NCBI GenBank assembly: GCA_035610365.1
Contig: CM069434.1
Span: 124,242,895 to 124,306,894 of the forward strand
Length of the DNA stretch: 64,000 bases
Direction of reading: 5' to 3'
Origin: Aquatica leii
Lineage: Eukaryota; Arthropoda; Insecta; Coleoptera; Lampyridae
Position 1 is the stretch's first letter. Every line of letters starts with the position of its first letter. Below, piece by piece: positions 45,251 to 57,300 of the stretch. The notes under the pieces are model-generated. The model searched no databases, was not told where the DNA came from, and worked only from the letters and a program-made list of their open reading frames with translations. The position numbers were made by a program, and so were the translations under genes.

Positions 45251-47735
45251 TAATTATTTTTCTGGATTTAGTCGTACCTACATACCTCGTATTTTCTCCT
45301 AGTCAATTTTTGTTTAATTTGCTTATATTACAGATTAGTAAGGTAAGTATGATATTGATATAAACTAAAATAAAACAAGTCATTATACATATATACAGTA
45401 TATCCCCAGATCGAATTTACAAGAGGATAAACCATTTAATTTTACGAAAAAGTTTTTTTTTGTATGAAGCGTTAAAGAAGAACTAAAAAGCCGGCAAAAA
45501 TTGAGGTCAAAATAGATTGTCAATATAGAAATACAAAGCAAGTGCCACAAAAACTTTCAAGCAACTACTAAATTATTTTTATACTTCCAGAACCTACGCT
45601 TTCCCACTGTAACACCTATAGAAGAAAACAGAAATAAATATATTTTAGGACAAACTACAAACTGAAGAGAAATAAAAGGTAATAACAAAAAAAAACATTA
45701 AGGCTACTACTAAATTATCTCAATATTTCCAGAACCTACGCTTAATTATTGTGACACCTAGAGAAAAATAAAAAAGTTTAAATGAAAAGATGCCATTATC
45801 TACAGAATAAAATCTTTATACAAAAATAAATAAAATTAATTAAATGTTAGATTTGGGACACTGTTGTGGACTTTGAACGAAACGTTGGCAACTTGGGTTT
45901 CTACTTTACAACGGTTTAAACCCAAAAAACGTTTTCATTTTACTTCGACCATGGAAGCCTCTGATCTTATATTTAAATTCATTTTATTTTGTAGAAATGT
46001 TATTATAAAAAAAATAATTTTGTTTTTAGGTAGCTGTTTAGTTACAATTAAATAAATAACACGCAGTTATAAGGTTTATTTAACAAAGATTATAAAAGTA
46101 ATAAAATGAAAACAATACACTACAAATATTTTTTTTGAATAAAACAACTCAAAATGACATTATGTCAAAATGACTATGTATTTTTATTTTTCTGCTGTTG
46201 TGTATATATTATAAACAAAAGTCTTCACTTTCTGTTGGTTTATAAGCTCACGCATCCAAGCATTTTTAATGCTTACTTCTTTTTAGTATGCTGTTTAAAG
46301 TGACGATACCAATTTTTTCTGTTCTTCTAACTATTCTGCTTCTTTTCTATTTTTGCAATATTTTTAGAACTTGATAAACTGCAAGTTTTTTCTCCTGCAC
46401 AGTCTTTTGTAGTCAAAGGTTTGTTTTTTTGTACGGTTGCCGGTGGTGAGTTCGGTAGAATGCCCTCTTCATCAGAATTAATATTAATGACAGTTAATGC
46501 TTTGTTTTTGTATTCAATTTGGTCCCCTTTGTCAAATAACGTTAACGATGTTGCAACCTTAACCATTTAGTACGCTTTTTAACTTATTTCTTAAAATTCA
46601 TGGTGAGTTTTTACTGTGTGGCCCATGAATTTGGCAAATTGGGCACTTTTATTTTTACGAGCTGCATCAGAGTTGCAAATAAACAAATATTTGTTTTTTG
46701 CGGCATTATTTCACTTCCTAATTCAAGTAACAAGTCTATAAATTCTTGTACATTTGGCGGAAACAAAGAGTTAGAAGTCTAAAAAGGCATCTACTTATAA
46801 AGCCTGTAGTGGAAGACTAAATCAAAATGCTGATAGCGTGATGAAATGTAAACAGCAATGCGGTAGGGATTTACCACTCTGTCGTTTGCAAATTTGTAGG
46901 TAGTAAAAACAACTTTTTAAATCTATTTTCCAATATTTATAGTTAAAAACAAACCATATTATAAATTTTACTTTGCTATAAATTTACATTTTTTAAAATA
47001 TAACATTAAAAAAGAAAATAAAAAATAACTGCTGCACCACACAGATAATGTTAGTTATGTTTTAGCCAATTAATCAAACTTTAATTTAAAAAAAAATTAA
47101 AAAAAACGACACTAGACTTGTTTTAGCATTAGCTACAATAAGAGAAAAAATATTGGAAATTTTTACAAACCGTGAGAACAAAGCTATAAACTAAATGAGC
47201 GACGTGAGAGAACTACCTTAATTCTCTTTTTAGGTATGAGGAATGTGTTTTTAGCTTGGAGTAGTAATTTTACAAAAATGCACTTTGTTCAAAAAACAAG
47301 AAAAAATGCAAAATGCATTTTTCCGTTCTTTAGTAATAATGCTTAATTGGTTGGTCTATCCACTTAGAAAGGGCTATTTTATCTGCAACATTGTTTGCTT
47401 TTAATGAAAAATTTTTGAACAGTAGATTATTCACTAAAGTTGGTTTTAAGCGCAGTTTTTTTGGATAAAAGGTCGGATCTTCATCGGAGTTGTGGCTGCA
47501 GTGAAACGGATCTAACAATTCATAGCCGGTAGAGCCTAGAGAGAATAAAAAAAGAAAACAAATAGTCAAACACATTATTATTAATTATTAAGTACGCAAC
47601 CTCAGCTTTTTCAAATTTTTTGAGCATTTTGCTTTCGCTGATTACATTTGATCGCCAATTTTAGAAGTATTTTTGTACTTAAACAAAAATAGTACGACGT
47701 AAAATCTTAAGCTTTCGCGGTTGTTATGATTATGA
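45251..47735. other. Mostly unassigned DNA of unit E4
   Basis: Two short minus-strand frames can be read, at 46327-46566 (79 aa, contains ININSDEEGILPNSPP) and 47330-47575 (81 aa, contains CSHNSDEDPTFYPKKLRLKP). Their acidic Ser-Asp-Glu composition looks like real protein sequence, and they may be exons of one decayed gene, but I do not recognise the family. A 45570-45760 stretch repeats CCAGAACCTACGCTT twice about 140 bp apart. A PLE tail lies at 45874-45970. Confidence 0.45.
45874..45970 (+). mobile_element. Penelope-like element tail remnant
   Basis: GAACGAAACGTTGGCAACTT followed by ACGGTTTAAACCC and GACCATGGAAGCCTC matches the tail at 13050-13155 in opposite orientation. The hammerhead-like 5' half is not recognisable here. 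Confidence 0.5.
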
Positions 47736-47876
47736 TTATAAGCGACTTTCGTCTTAGACCGCGTCGTAGTTAAACACCCAGACTTAGGCTTGGTCCTATT
47801 TTCTTCTTGACAGCCAAAACAAGAAGTAGAACTTGGCCTTTGCAGTATTGTCGTTCGTGAACCCAAACAAACTGAC

Positions 47877-47908
47877 GTTTCGCAAGACATTGCAGCTTGC
47901 ATCTTCAG
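47877..47908 (-). ncRNA. Hammerhead-like core in the PLE tail (minus copy)
   Basis: CTGAAGAT, then a 5-bp stem GCAAG...CTTGC, then GAAAC followed by GTC. It fits CUGANGA - stem II - GAAAC apart from one extra U before the stem. Confidence 0.5.
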
Positions 47909-48729
47909 AGTAAATGTCAATGAAAGAAAAAGTGTAAATGACGATATTTATACCAATAGCGATTAGCGTGATTAACGGACCTTATCTTTCCGTTGCCGCT
48001 TGACTGAGATCGTTATTACTTGGAGTAAGTGTTTGTGTCCTTTCCAAGAAGGTTGATCTTTGTTTTAGGGGATATAATACGGGTAGCTAAGATTTGCCGA
48101 GTCTTAAACCGTCTTCTCGACTCATATTACATGGATGTTTTTCTATTTCCACGGCTTCGCGGATTAGTCTTGAAAAGTAGAAAGGAGTTCTAGCCACTTT
48201 AATTTGGTCAAAGTTCAGCGCGTGTCCTTGGTTCCTCACGTGTTCTGCAACTGCTGATTTAGTAACTCTGCGGTGTTTGCAGTCAGCCATATGTTCTTCT
48301 ACTCTAACTTCAATAGAGCGTCCCGTCTGTTCTATATAACTTGATCCACAGGAACAAGGAATTTTGTAAACTCCGGCATGTTTTAGAGCCCCTTGTTTGT
48401 CTTTAGCAAATGTAAACCAGGTGTTCAGGGTATCCTTAGTCGTAAAAACAGTTTTAATATTATATTTCTTTAGCACCCTGTTTATTTTGTCTGTCGAACC
48501 CATACAGTAAGGTAAATAAGCGGTGCTAGTAGGAGGTGATAAGTTTTTTTTGACTTTTAGATTTATTGCTCTTTTCCATGCGTTTTGGATCTCTTTGAAC
48601 CCGTAGTCATTTTGTTGTAGGGATTCCAACAGTGTTTCCTTTTCTTTTTGTAGATTTTCATTCTCTGCGTTTAAGTATCTATTATTGTAAGTTTTTTTTC
48701 TATAAACTAAATGCCCCAATTTTCCGTTT

Positions 48730-48735
48730 TTTTAC
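48730..48735. other. Frame break between RT and GIY-YIG parts
   Basis: A T-rich run (TTTTTTTACC) at 48729-48738, on the coding strand a run of A, coincides with the change of frame between the RT and the GIY-YIG frames. It could be a slippage site or a simple indel. Confidence 0.35.
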
Positions 48736-49049
48736 CTTATCACCAGTACATCAAGAAAGGTTAGACTGCTGTTATGTTCTAACTCCATAGTAAATTTAAT
48801 GCTGTTATGTGCAGAGTTTAGATGTTGAAAGAACTGCTTTAGTTTATCTTTGCCATGAGGCCATACAACAAACGTATCATCAACATATCTAAACCAAGTT
48901 TTTGGTTTTAACCCAACATTTTACAATTTTTACAAAATATTCCATGTAAATTGGCTATAACTGGAGAGAGCAGTGAACGCAAGGCAGCTCCTTCTACTTG
49001 TTTAAACAAGTTGTCTTTATACCTGAAATAAGTGTAAAGTAAAAGACCA

Positions 49050-49475
49050 TATGGCTGACTACAAACACCGCAGAGTTACTAAATCAGCAGTGGCAGAACA
49101 CGTGTGAAACCAAGGACACACGCTGAACTTTGATTAAACTAAAGTGTTAGCTAAAACTCCTTTCTACTTTTCCCAGATTAATCCGCGAAGCTGTGGAAAT
49201 AGAAAAACATCCATGTAATATGAACCGAGAAGACGGTTTAAGACTCAGCAAATCTTGGCTACAATTTTTCTTTCAGTGACATTTACCACTCTGAAGATGC
49301 AAGCTGCAATGTTTTGCGAAACGTCATTTTGTTTGAATTCACGAACGACAATACGGCAAAGGCCAAGTTCTATTTCTTGTTTTGGCTCTCAAGAAAAGAT
49401 TAAGACCAAGCCTAAGTGTGGGTGTATAACTACTACACGGTCTAAGCCGAAAGCCGCTTATAATCATAAAAATAA
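49050..49475 (+). pseudogene. Second Penelope-like copy, head-to-head with the first
   Basis: Plus strand. It starts inside the GIY-YIG domain (HMADYKHRRVTKSAVAEHV, then a stop, NQGHTLNFD) and continues through the damaged C-terminus (a trace of [12 protein letters not shown]) into the tail, with CTGAAGAT at 49291, a GCAA...TTGC stem and GAAAC at 49318-49322, ending near CCGCTTATAATCAT at 49470. It is related to but clearly diverged from the minus copy. It begins within a few bases of that copy's broken end. Confidence 0.85.
49291..49322 (+). ncRNA. Hammerhead-like core in the PLE tail (plus copy)
   Basis: CTGAAGAT (49291-49298), stem GCAA...TTGC within 49299-49317, GAAAC (49318-49322), then GTC. 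Same layout as 47877-47908 and 23237-23268. Confidence 0.5.
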
Positions 49476-50111
49476 TACACAATAAAAAATGAATTTGGCG
49501 CTAAAACATTTAAACGTTGTCAAGAATTTTGCACACCACAGTAATTGAAAAGACGTACCTAAGCAGTTATTAGAATATTTTGAGTTCTCAGCAATACGCC
49601 AATACATCTATTTTGTAATAAAAAAAAATTTTATTTACTGCGAACAAGTATTTATTGCAGCAGTCTGGTTTAACTGCACACTACTCAAAAACAATTGTAT
49701 ACACTGTCTGCACACAATAACTAAAAATTAAGTTGTACCACTGTAAAAACTAAATCACAAGTACAAAATATGATGCTGTATTATCGCAGCGTGCATAAAC
49801 TGTTTTGTCAAATGCGTTGAAAATATTTTTAAACTTTGGCAGCGCCACTGGAGGTGAACTCAACCGTAGCATTTTACAATTATATATATAAGGAGGCGAA
49901 AGCGTCGTAATCCCATATGGAGATAGGGTAGTACTAAATACAGATTTGTATTTTGTATGAAAAAAACATGTGATATCATTACCCCTCTACCTTTGCCTGT
50001 AAAATGGTGTAACGCCTGACCCCTTAAATACGGAAAAAACTTGTGTAACATAATTTGTTCTACCGGATGGATGGGCGTCCTAAAGATATGCGGAGTCAAA
50101 GTGGATACAAA

Positions 50112-50114
<3 letters not shown>

Positions 50115-50146
<32 letters not shown>
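50115..50146. repeat. (AT)16 microsatellite, joint 5
   Basis: 32 bp of pure AT repeat between E4 and the next unit. Confidence 0.95.
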
Positions 50147-50150
<4 letters not shown>

Positions 50151-51300
50151 ACCGCCGTTACTAAGCGCTTACAATATGGCCGCTCATCCCGATAGTTTAG
50201 ATACCTACTGTCGGTAAATTTTATATAGCCTCTTAGTACCGGTTATATACCTTACTCGAAATAACCTCTTAGTAGCGATGAAACAAATACTTATATAAGA
50301 TCATAGTTGCGGTTAGACAACAGTGTATGAATAAACTAACCTCTCAATTTCTAAACAAATGTTTTGTTAATAGAAGCAAAAGTTTGCAAATATACCATAA
50401 TTTTTTCAATCATAAATACTTTACGTATCTATAAATTAACATATTTAATAATTACTCATTACAGTTTTATCTTTATAACGGTAACTAAGAATCACGTTTT
50501 TATCCATGATAATATTTTACTTTTCCTTTTACTTTAAATGGGCAAACAGTTGAGCTATTGTACACAAAATTAAAAATTTTGTTAGAAACAGATGTTTTGT
50601 GTCAAATGTTTATTAACACTTCTCAGTATAACTTAACAGGTAGTAAAAGCCCTTAAACAATTCTACTCTTTTTTTGAACACTTATAAATTATTGTTATTT
50701 CTTCAAGGTTAATAAAAAATTCTTTGTATGCAAACTGGTTCACTAATATGACAACCAGCGGTGCCAAAGATAACTAATGCGTTACCACTGCAATAACAAA
50801 CTTTTTTGTACGTTATTGTTATTACTACTACTATCATTTATCACTAGTATTCTGGGAATGATAATACGTGGATTAAGAAGTAGACAAAGACATCGTTTAA
50901 AGATAAAAGCATGTAACTGTAGATTTGGTTAAATGAATATTATTTGATTTTTTTTTATAGATATGCAATTAAAAAACAGATGCTCTAAACTTTATTTCAC
51001 AATATGTAAATCTTTGAAACTATTTTTTGAGAGTATTTCTTAACCGATTAAATTTAGGTTTTCTGCAACGAATTTCTTATTTAAATACCTAAAAATATTT
51101 TCTATAATTTAGTTTAAAATGAATAATTATAGATAATTTTATTTATGCTTTTCCTATTTTCATTTTATTTATTAATTATTGCCAACATGATTTGACCGAA
51201 ATGGTCATCATAAGCCCTCTAAAAGTATAACCAGTTCAGTTTCGTATAAAATATTACCTCCCGTCTTTGAATTTTGTTGGTTTCGACACCTTACCGTATT
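50147..51300. mobile_element. Possible unit E5 after a TA tract (CTTAGTA motif), cut by the satellite
   Basis: Immediately after the TA tract, the motif CTTAGTAnCG occurs three times in 120 bp: inverted as CCGTTACTAAG at 50154, then CTCTTAGTACCGG at 50231 and CTCTTAGTAGCGA at 50266. This repeats the pattern of the other units, each with its own terminal motif. No matching right end is visible before the satellite starts near 51300. No protein-like frame. Low confidence as an element. Confidence 0.35.
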
Positions 51301-54300
51301 GATTGAATTGAATTTTCTTTAGGTTAAGTGACTAAAATCTACAATTTTTTACCAATCTTTACCAAATTTGAATATTGTAGTTCCGGAGACAAGAGAAACC
51401 GATTAGTGTTAACTGTGTTTTCTTATCTCTACTAGGTCGTGTTTTACGCATCTCGCACTTTTGACAATTTATTTGTATATTGAATGCAAGGTTGATAAGC
51501 CTAAAACGGATTACGACATCAAAATCTTATTTATACCTGCGGACTGTCTAACCATTTAGCAACGCATTTAAGTGTTTTTGTACAATTCCTATGAAAATTG
51601 TGAGCACGATTACACTTTAACCGTCGTTCAGTGTAATCTCGGCAAGCGAAAGAAGAAACTTTGACTTTGCGGGTTTGTATTTAGATAAACCACAGTCAAA
51701 AATGACAAAGTGGCACACAGTAAGATGCACCGTTTTGTTCTCTATCGTTCCTGGTAATTTCGATTTTTACAAATTGTAATAATAAACTTATTTAGCTTCT
51801 CGTAAGATACTACGTATACTAGATTATAAAATTCAAAATTCTTTACGTAAAGTGACTAAAATCTACAATTTTTGACAAATCTTTACCAAATTCGAATATT
51901 GTAGTTCCGGAGACAAGAGAAACCGATTAGTGTTAACTGTGTTTTCTTATCTCTACTAGGTCGTTTTTTACGCATCTCGCACTTTTAACAATTTATTTGT
52001 ATATTGAATGCAAGGTTGATAAGCCTAAAACGGATTACGACATCAAAATCTTATTTATACATGCGGACTGTCTAACCATTTAGCAACGCATTTAAGTGTT
52101 TTTGTACAATTCCTATTAAAATTGTGAGCACGATTACACTTTAACCGTCGTTCAGTGTAATCTCGGCAAGCGAAAGAAGAAACTTTGACTTTGCGGGTTT
52201 GTATTTAGATAAACCACAGTCAAAAATGACAAAGTGGCACACGCACCGTTTTGTTCTCTATCGTTCCTGGTAATTTCGATTTTTTACAAATTGTAATAAT
52301 AAACTTATTTAGCTTCTCGTAAGATACTACGTATACTAGATTATAAAATTCAAAATTCTTTACGTAAAGTGACTAAAATCTACAATTTTTGACAAATCTT
52401 TACCAAATTTGAATATTGTAGTTCCGGAGACAAGAGAAACCGATTAGTGTTAACTGTGTTTTCTTATCTCTACTAGGTCGTTTTTTACGCATCTCGCACT
52501 TTTGACAATTTATTTGTATATTGAATGCAAGGTTGATAAGCCTAAAACGGATTACGACATCAAAATCTTATTTATACCTGCGGACTGTCTAACCATTTAG
52601 CAACGCATTTAAGTGTTTTTGTACAATTCCTATTAAAATTGTGAGCACGATTACACTTTAACCGTCGTTCAGTGTAATCTCGGCAAGCGAAAGAAGAAAC
52701 TTTGACTTTGCGGGTTTGTATTTAGATAAACCACAGTCAAAAATGACAAAGTGGCACACAGTAAGATGCACCGTTTTGTTCTCTATCGTTCCTGGTAATT
52801 TCGATTTTTACAAATTGTAATAATAAACTTATTTAGCTTCTCGTAAGATACTACGTATACTAGATTATAAAATTCAAAATTCTTTACGTAAAGTGACTAA
52901 AATCTACAATTTTTGACAAATCTTTACCAAATTTGAATATTGTAGTTCCGGAGACAAGAGAAACCGATTAGTGTTAACTGTGTTTTCTTATCTCTACTAG
53001 GTCGTTTTTTACGCATCTCGCACTTTTGACAATTTATTTGTATATTGAATGCAAGGTTGATAAGCCTAAAACGGATTACGACATCAAAATCTTATTTATA
53101 CCTGCGGACTGTCTAACCATTTAGCAACGCATTTAAGTGTTTTTGTACAATTCCTATGAAAATTGTGAGCACGATTACACTTTAACCGTCGTTCAGTGTA
53201 ATCTCGGCAAGCGAAAGAAGAAACTTTGACTTTGCGGGTTTGTATTTAGATAAACCACAGTCAAAAATGACAAAGTGGCACACAGTAAGATGCACCGTTT
53301 TGTTCTCTATCGTTCCTGGTAATTTCGATTTTTTACAAATTGTAATAATAAACTTATTTAGCTTCTCGTAAGATACTACGTATACTAGATTATAAAATTC
53401 AAAATTCTTTACGTAAAGTGACTAAAATCTACAATTTTTGACAAATCTTTACCAAATTCGAATATTGTAGTTCCGGAGACAAGAGAAACCGATTAGTGTT
53501 AACTGTGTTTTCTTATCTCTACTAGGTCGTTTTTCACGGATCTCGCACTTTTAACAATTTATTTGTATATTGAATGCAAGGTTGATAAGCCTAAAACGGA
53601 TTACGACATCAAAATCTTATTTATACATGCGGACTGTCTAACCATTTAGCAACGCATTTAAGTGTTTTTGTACAATTCCTATTAAAATTGTGAGCACGAT
53701 TACACTTTAACCGTCGTTCAGTGTAATCTCGGCAAGCGAAAGAAGAAACTTTGACTTTGCGGGTTTGTATTTAGATAAACCACAGTCAAAAATGACAAAG
53801 TGGCACACAGTAAGATGCACCGTTTTGTTCTCTATCGTTCCTGGTAATTTCGATTTTTACCAAATTGTAATAATAAACTTATTTAGCTTCTCGTAAGATA
53901 CTACGTATACTAGATTATAAAATTCAAAATTCTTTACGTAAAGTGACTAAAATCTACAATTTTTGACAAATCTTTACCAAATTTGAATATTGTAGTTCCG
54001 GAGACAAGAGAAACCGATTAGTGTTAACTGTGTTTTCTTATCTCTACTAGGTCGTTTTTACGCATCTCGCACTTTTAACAATTTATTTGTATATTGAATG
54101 CAAGGTTGATAAGCCTAAAACGGATTACGACATCAAAATCTTATTTATACCTGCGGACTGTCTAACCATTTAGCAACGCATTTAAGTGTTTTTGTACAAT
54201 TCCTATGAAAATTGTGAGCACGATTACACTTTAACCGTCGTTCAGTGTAATCTCGGCAAGCGAAAAGAAGAAACTTTGACTTTGCGGGTTTGTATTTAGA

Positions 54301-57300
54301 TAAACCACAGTCAAAAATGACAAAGTGGCACACAGTAAGATGCACCGTTTTGTTCTCTATCGTTCCTGGTAATTTCGATTTTTACAAATTGTAATAATAA
54401 ACTTATTTAGCTTCTCGTAAGATACTACGTATACTAGATTATAAAATTCAAAATTCTTTACGTAAAGTGACTAAAATCTACAATTTTTGACAAATCTTTA
54501 CCAAATTCGAATATTGTAGTTCCGGAGACAAGAGAAACCGATTAGTGTTAACTGTGTTTTCTTATCTCTACTAGGTCGTTTTTTACGCATCTCGCACTTT
54601 TAACAATTTATTTGTATATTGAATGCAAGGTTGATAAGCCTAAAACGGATTACGACATCAAAATCTTATTTATACCTGCGGACTGTCTAACCATTTAGCA
54701 ACGCATTTAAGTGTTTTTGTACAATTCCTATGAAAATTGTGAGCACGATTACACTTTAACCGTCGTTCAGTGTAATCTCGGCAAGCGAAAGAAGAAACTT
54801 TGACTTTGCGGGTTTGTATTTAGATAAACCACAGTCAAAAATGACAAAGTGGCACACAGTAAGATGCACCGTTTTGTTCTCTATCGTTCCTGGTAATTTC
54901 GATTTTTACAAATTGTAATAATAAACTTATTTAGCTTCTCGTAAGATACTACGTATACTAGATTATAAAATTCAAAATTCTTTACGTAAAGTGACTAAAA
55001 TCTACAATTTTTGACAAATCTTTACCAAATTCGAATATTGTAGTTCCGGAGACAAGAGAAACCGATTAGTGTTAACTGTGTTTTCTTATCTCTACTAGGT
55101 CGTTTTTTACGCATCTCGCACTTTTAACAATTTATTTGTATATTGAATGCAAGGTTGATAAGCCTAAAACGGATTACGACATCAAAATCTTATTTATACA
55201 TGCGGACTGTCTAACCATTTAGCAACGCATTTAAGTGTTTTTGTACAATTCCTATTAAAATTGTGAGCACGATTACACTTTAACCGTCGTTCAGTGTAAT
55301 CTCGGCAAGCGAAAGAAGAAACTTTGACTTTGCGGGTTTGTATTTAGATAAACCACAGTCAAAAATGACAAAGTGGCACACAGTAAGATGCACCGTTTTG
55401 TTCTCTATCGTTCCTGGTAATTTCGATTTTTACAAATTGTAATAATAAACTTATTTAGCTTCTCGTAAGATACTACGTATACTAGATTATAAAATTCAAA
55501 ATTCTTTACGTAAAGTGACTAAAATCTACAATTTTGACAAATCTTTACCAAATTTGAATATTGTAGTTCCGGAGACAAGAGAAACCGATTAGTGTTAACT
55601 GTGTTTTCTTATCTCTACTAGGTCGTTTTTTACGCATCTCGCACTTTTAACAATTTATTTGTATATTGAATGCAAGGTTGATAAGCCTAAAACGGATTAC
55701 GACATCAAAATCTTATTTATACCTGCGGACTGTCTAACCATTTAGCAACGCATTTAAGTGTTTTTGTACAATTCCTATTAAAATTGTGAGCACGATTACA
55801 CTTTAACCGTCGTTCAGTGTAATCTCGGCAAGCGAAAGAAGAAACTTTGACTTTGCGGGTTTGTATTTAGATAAACCACAGTCAAAAATGACAAAGTGGC
55901 ACACAGTAAGATGCACCGTTTTGTTCTCTATCGTTCCTGGTAATTTCGAATTTTTGCAAATTGTAATAATAAACTTATTTAGCTTCTCGTAAGATACTAC
56001 GTATACTAGATTATAAAATTCAAAATTCTTTACGTAAAGTGACTAAAATCTACAATTTTTGACAAATCTTTACCAAATTTGAATATTGTAGTTCCGGAGA
56101 CAAGAGAAACCGATTAGTGTTAACTGTGTTTTCTTATCTCTACTAGCTCGGCTTTTACGCATCTCGCACTTTTAACAATTTATTTGTATATTGAATGCAA
56201 GGTTGATAAGCCTAAAACGGATTACGACATCAAAATCTTATTTATACCTGCGGACTGTCTAACCATTTAGCAACGCATTTAAGTGTTTTTGTACAATTCC
56301 TATTAAAATTGTGAGCACGATTACACTTTAACCGTCGTTCAGTGTAATCTCGGCAAGCGAAAGAAGAAACTTTGACTTTGCGGGTTTGTATTTAGATAAA
56401 CCACAGTCAAAAATGACAAAGTGGCACACAGTAAGATGCACCGTTTTGTTCTCTATCGTTCCTGGTAATTTCGATTTTTTACAAATTGTAATAATAAACT
56501 TATTTAGCTTCTCGTAAGATACTACGTATACTAGATTATAAAATTCAAAGTTCTTTACGTAAAGTGACTAAAATCTACAATTTTTGACAAATCTTTACCA
56601 AATTTGAATATTGTAGTTCCGGAGACAAGAGAAACCGATTAGTGTTAACTGTGTTTTCTTATCTCTACTAGGTCGTTTTTTACGCATCTCGCACTTTTAA
56701 CAATTTATTTGTATATTGAATGCAAGGTTGATAAGCCTAAAACGGATTACGACATCAAAATCTTATTTATACCTGCGGACTGTCTAACCATTTAGCAACG
56801 CATTTAAGTGTTTTTGTACAATTCCTATTAAAATTGTGAGCACGATTACACTTTAACCGTCGTTCAGTGTAATCTCGGCAAGCGAAAGAAGAAACTTTGA
56901 CTTTGCGGGTTTGTATTTAGATAAACCACAGTCAAAAATGACAAAGTGGCACACAGTAAGATGCACCGTTTTGTTCTCTATCGTTCCTGGTAATTTCGAT
57001 TTTTACAAATTGTAATAATAAACTTATTTAGCTTCTCGTAAGATACTACGTATACTAGATTATAAAATTCAAAATTCTTTACGTAAAGTGACTAAAATCT
57101 ACAATTTTTGACAAATCTTTACCAAATTTGAATATTGTAGTTCCGGAGACAAGAGAAACCGATTAGTGTTAACTGTGTTTTCTTATCTCTACTAGGTCGT
57201 GTTTACGCATCTCGCACTTTTAACAATTTATTTGTATATTGAATGCAAGGTTGATAAGCCTAAAACGGATTACGACATCAAAATCTTATTTATACCTGCG

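Larger units (their letters stand above)
47740..49047 (-). pseudogene. Penelope-like element, RT end and GIY-YIG domain
   Basis: Minus strand from 49047: GLLLYTYFRYKDNLFKQVEG, ALRSLLSPVIAN (RT motif, normally GxAMGSPLSPxxAN), then WFRYVDDTFVVW with the YVDD catalytic pair, KFTMELEHNSSLTFLDVLV, the thumb region, and a 210-residue frame 48719-48087 ending in the GIY-YIG nuclease ([60 protein letters not shown]). One residue in the signature is changed (YIEQTG instead of Y.GQTG). Frameshifts split the RT part. Downstream is the tail with hammerhead-like core (47910-47877). The 5' part of RT is absent; the break abuts a second copy in opposite orientation. Confidence 0.88.
42365..50114. mobile_element. 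Unit E4 between TA tracts (CCTCCG motif), composite
   Basis: 7.75 kb between TA tracts. The left end starts TGCATTTAGTACTCA and the reverse complement of the right end starts TGCATTTGTATCCAC; beyond about 15 bp the match is loose. CCTCCG motifs recur near the left end (42386, 42418, 42437, inverted at 42522) and GGAGGCG / GCGGAG near the right end (49890, 50090). It contains a complete MULE (42733-45241) and two PLE copies (47740-49475), so most of its length is secondary insertions. Whether it is one element is uncertain. 49480-50114 has no recognised gene. Confidence 0.4.

Noticed and set aside
42365..50114. Unit E4 as an autonomous element using the MULE transposase
   Set aside because: The MULE has its own ends and a 9-bp duplication, so it is a later insertion and cannot be taken as the transposase of the TA-bounded unit.
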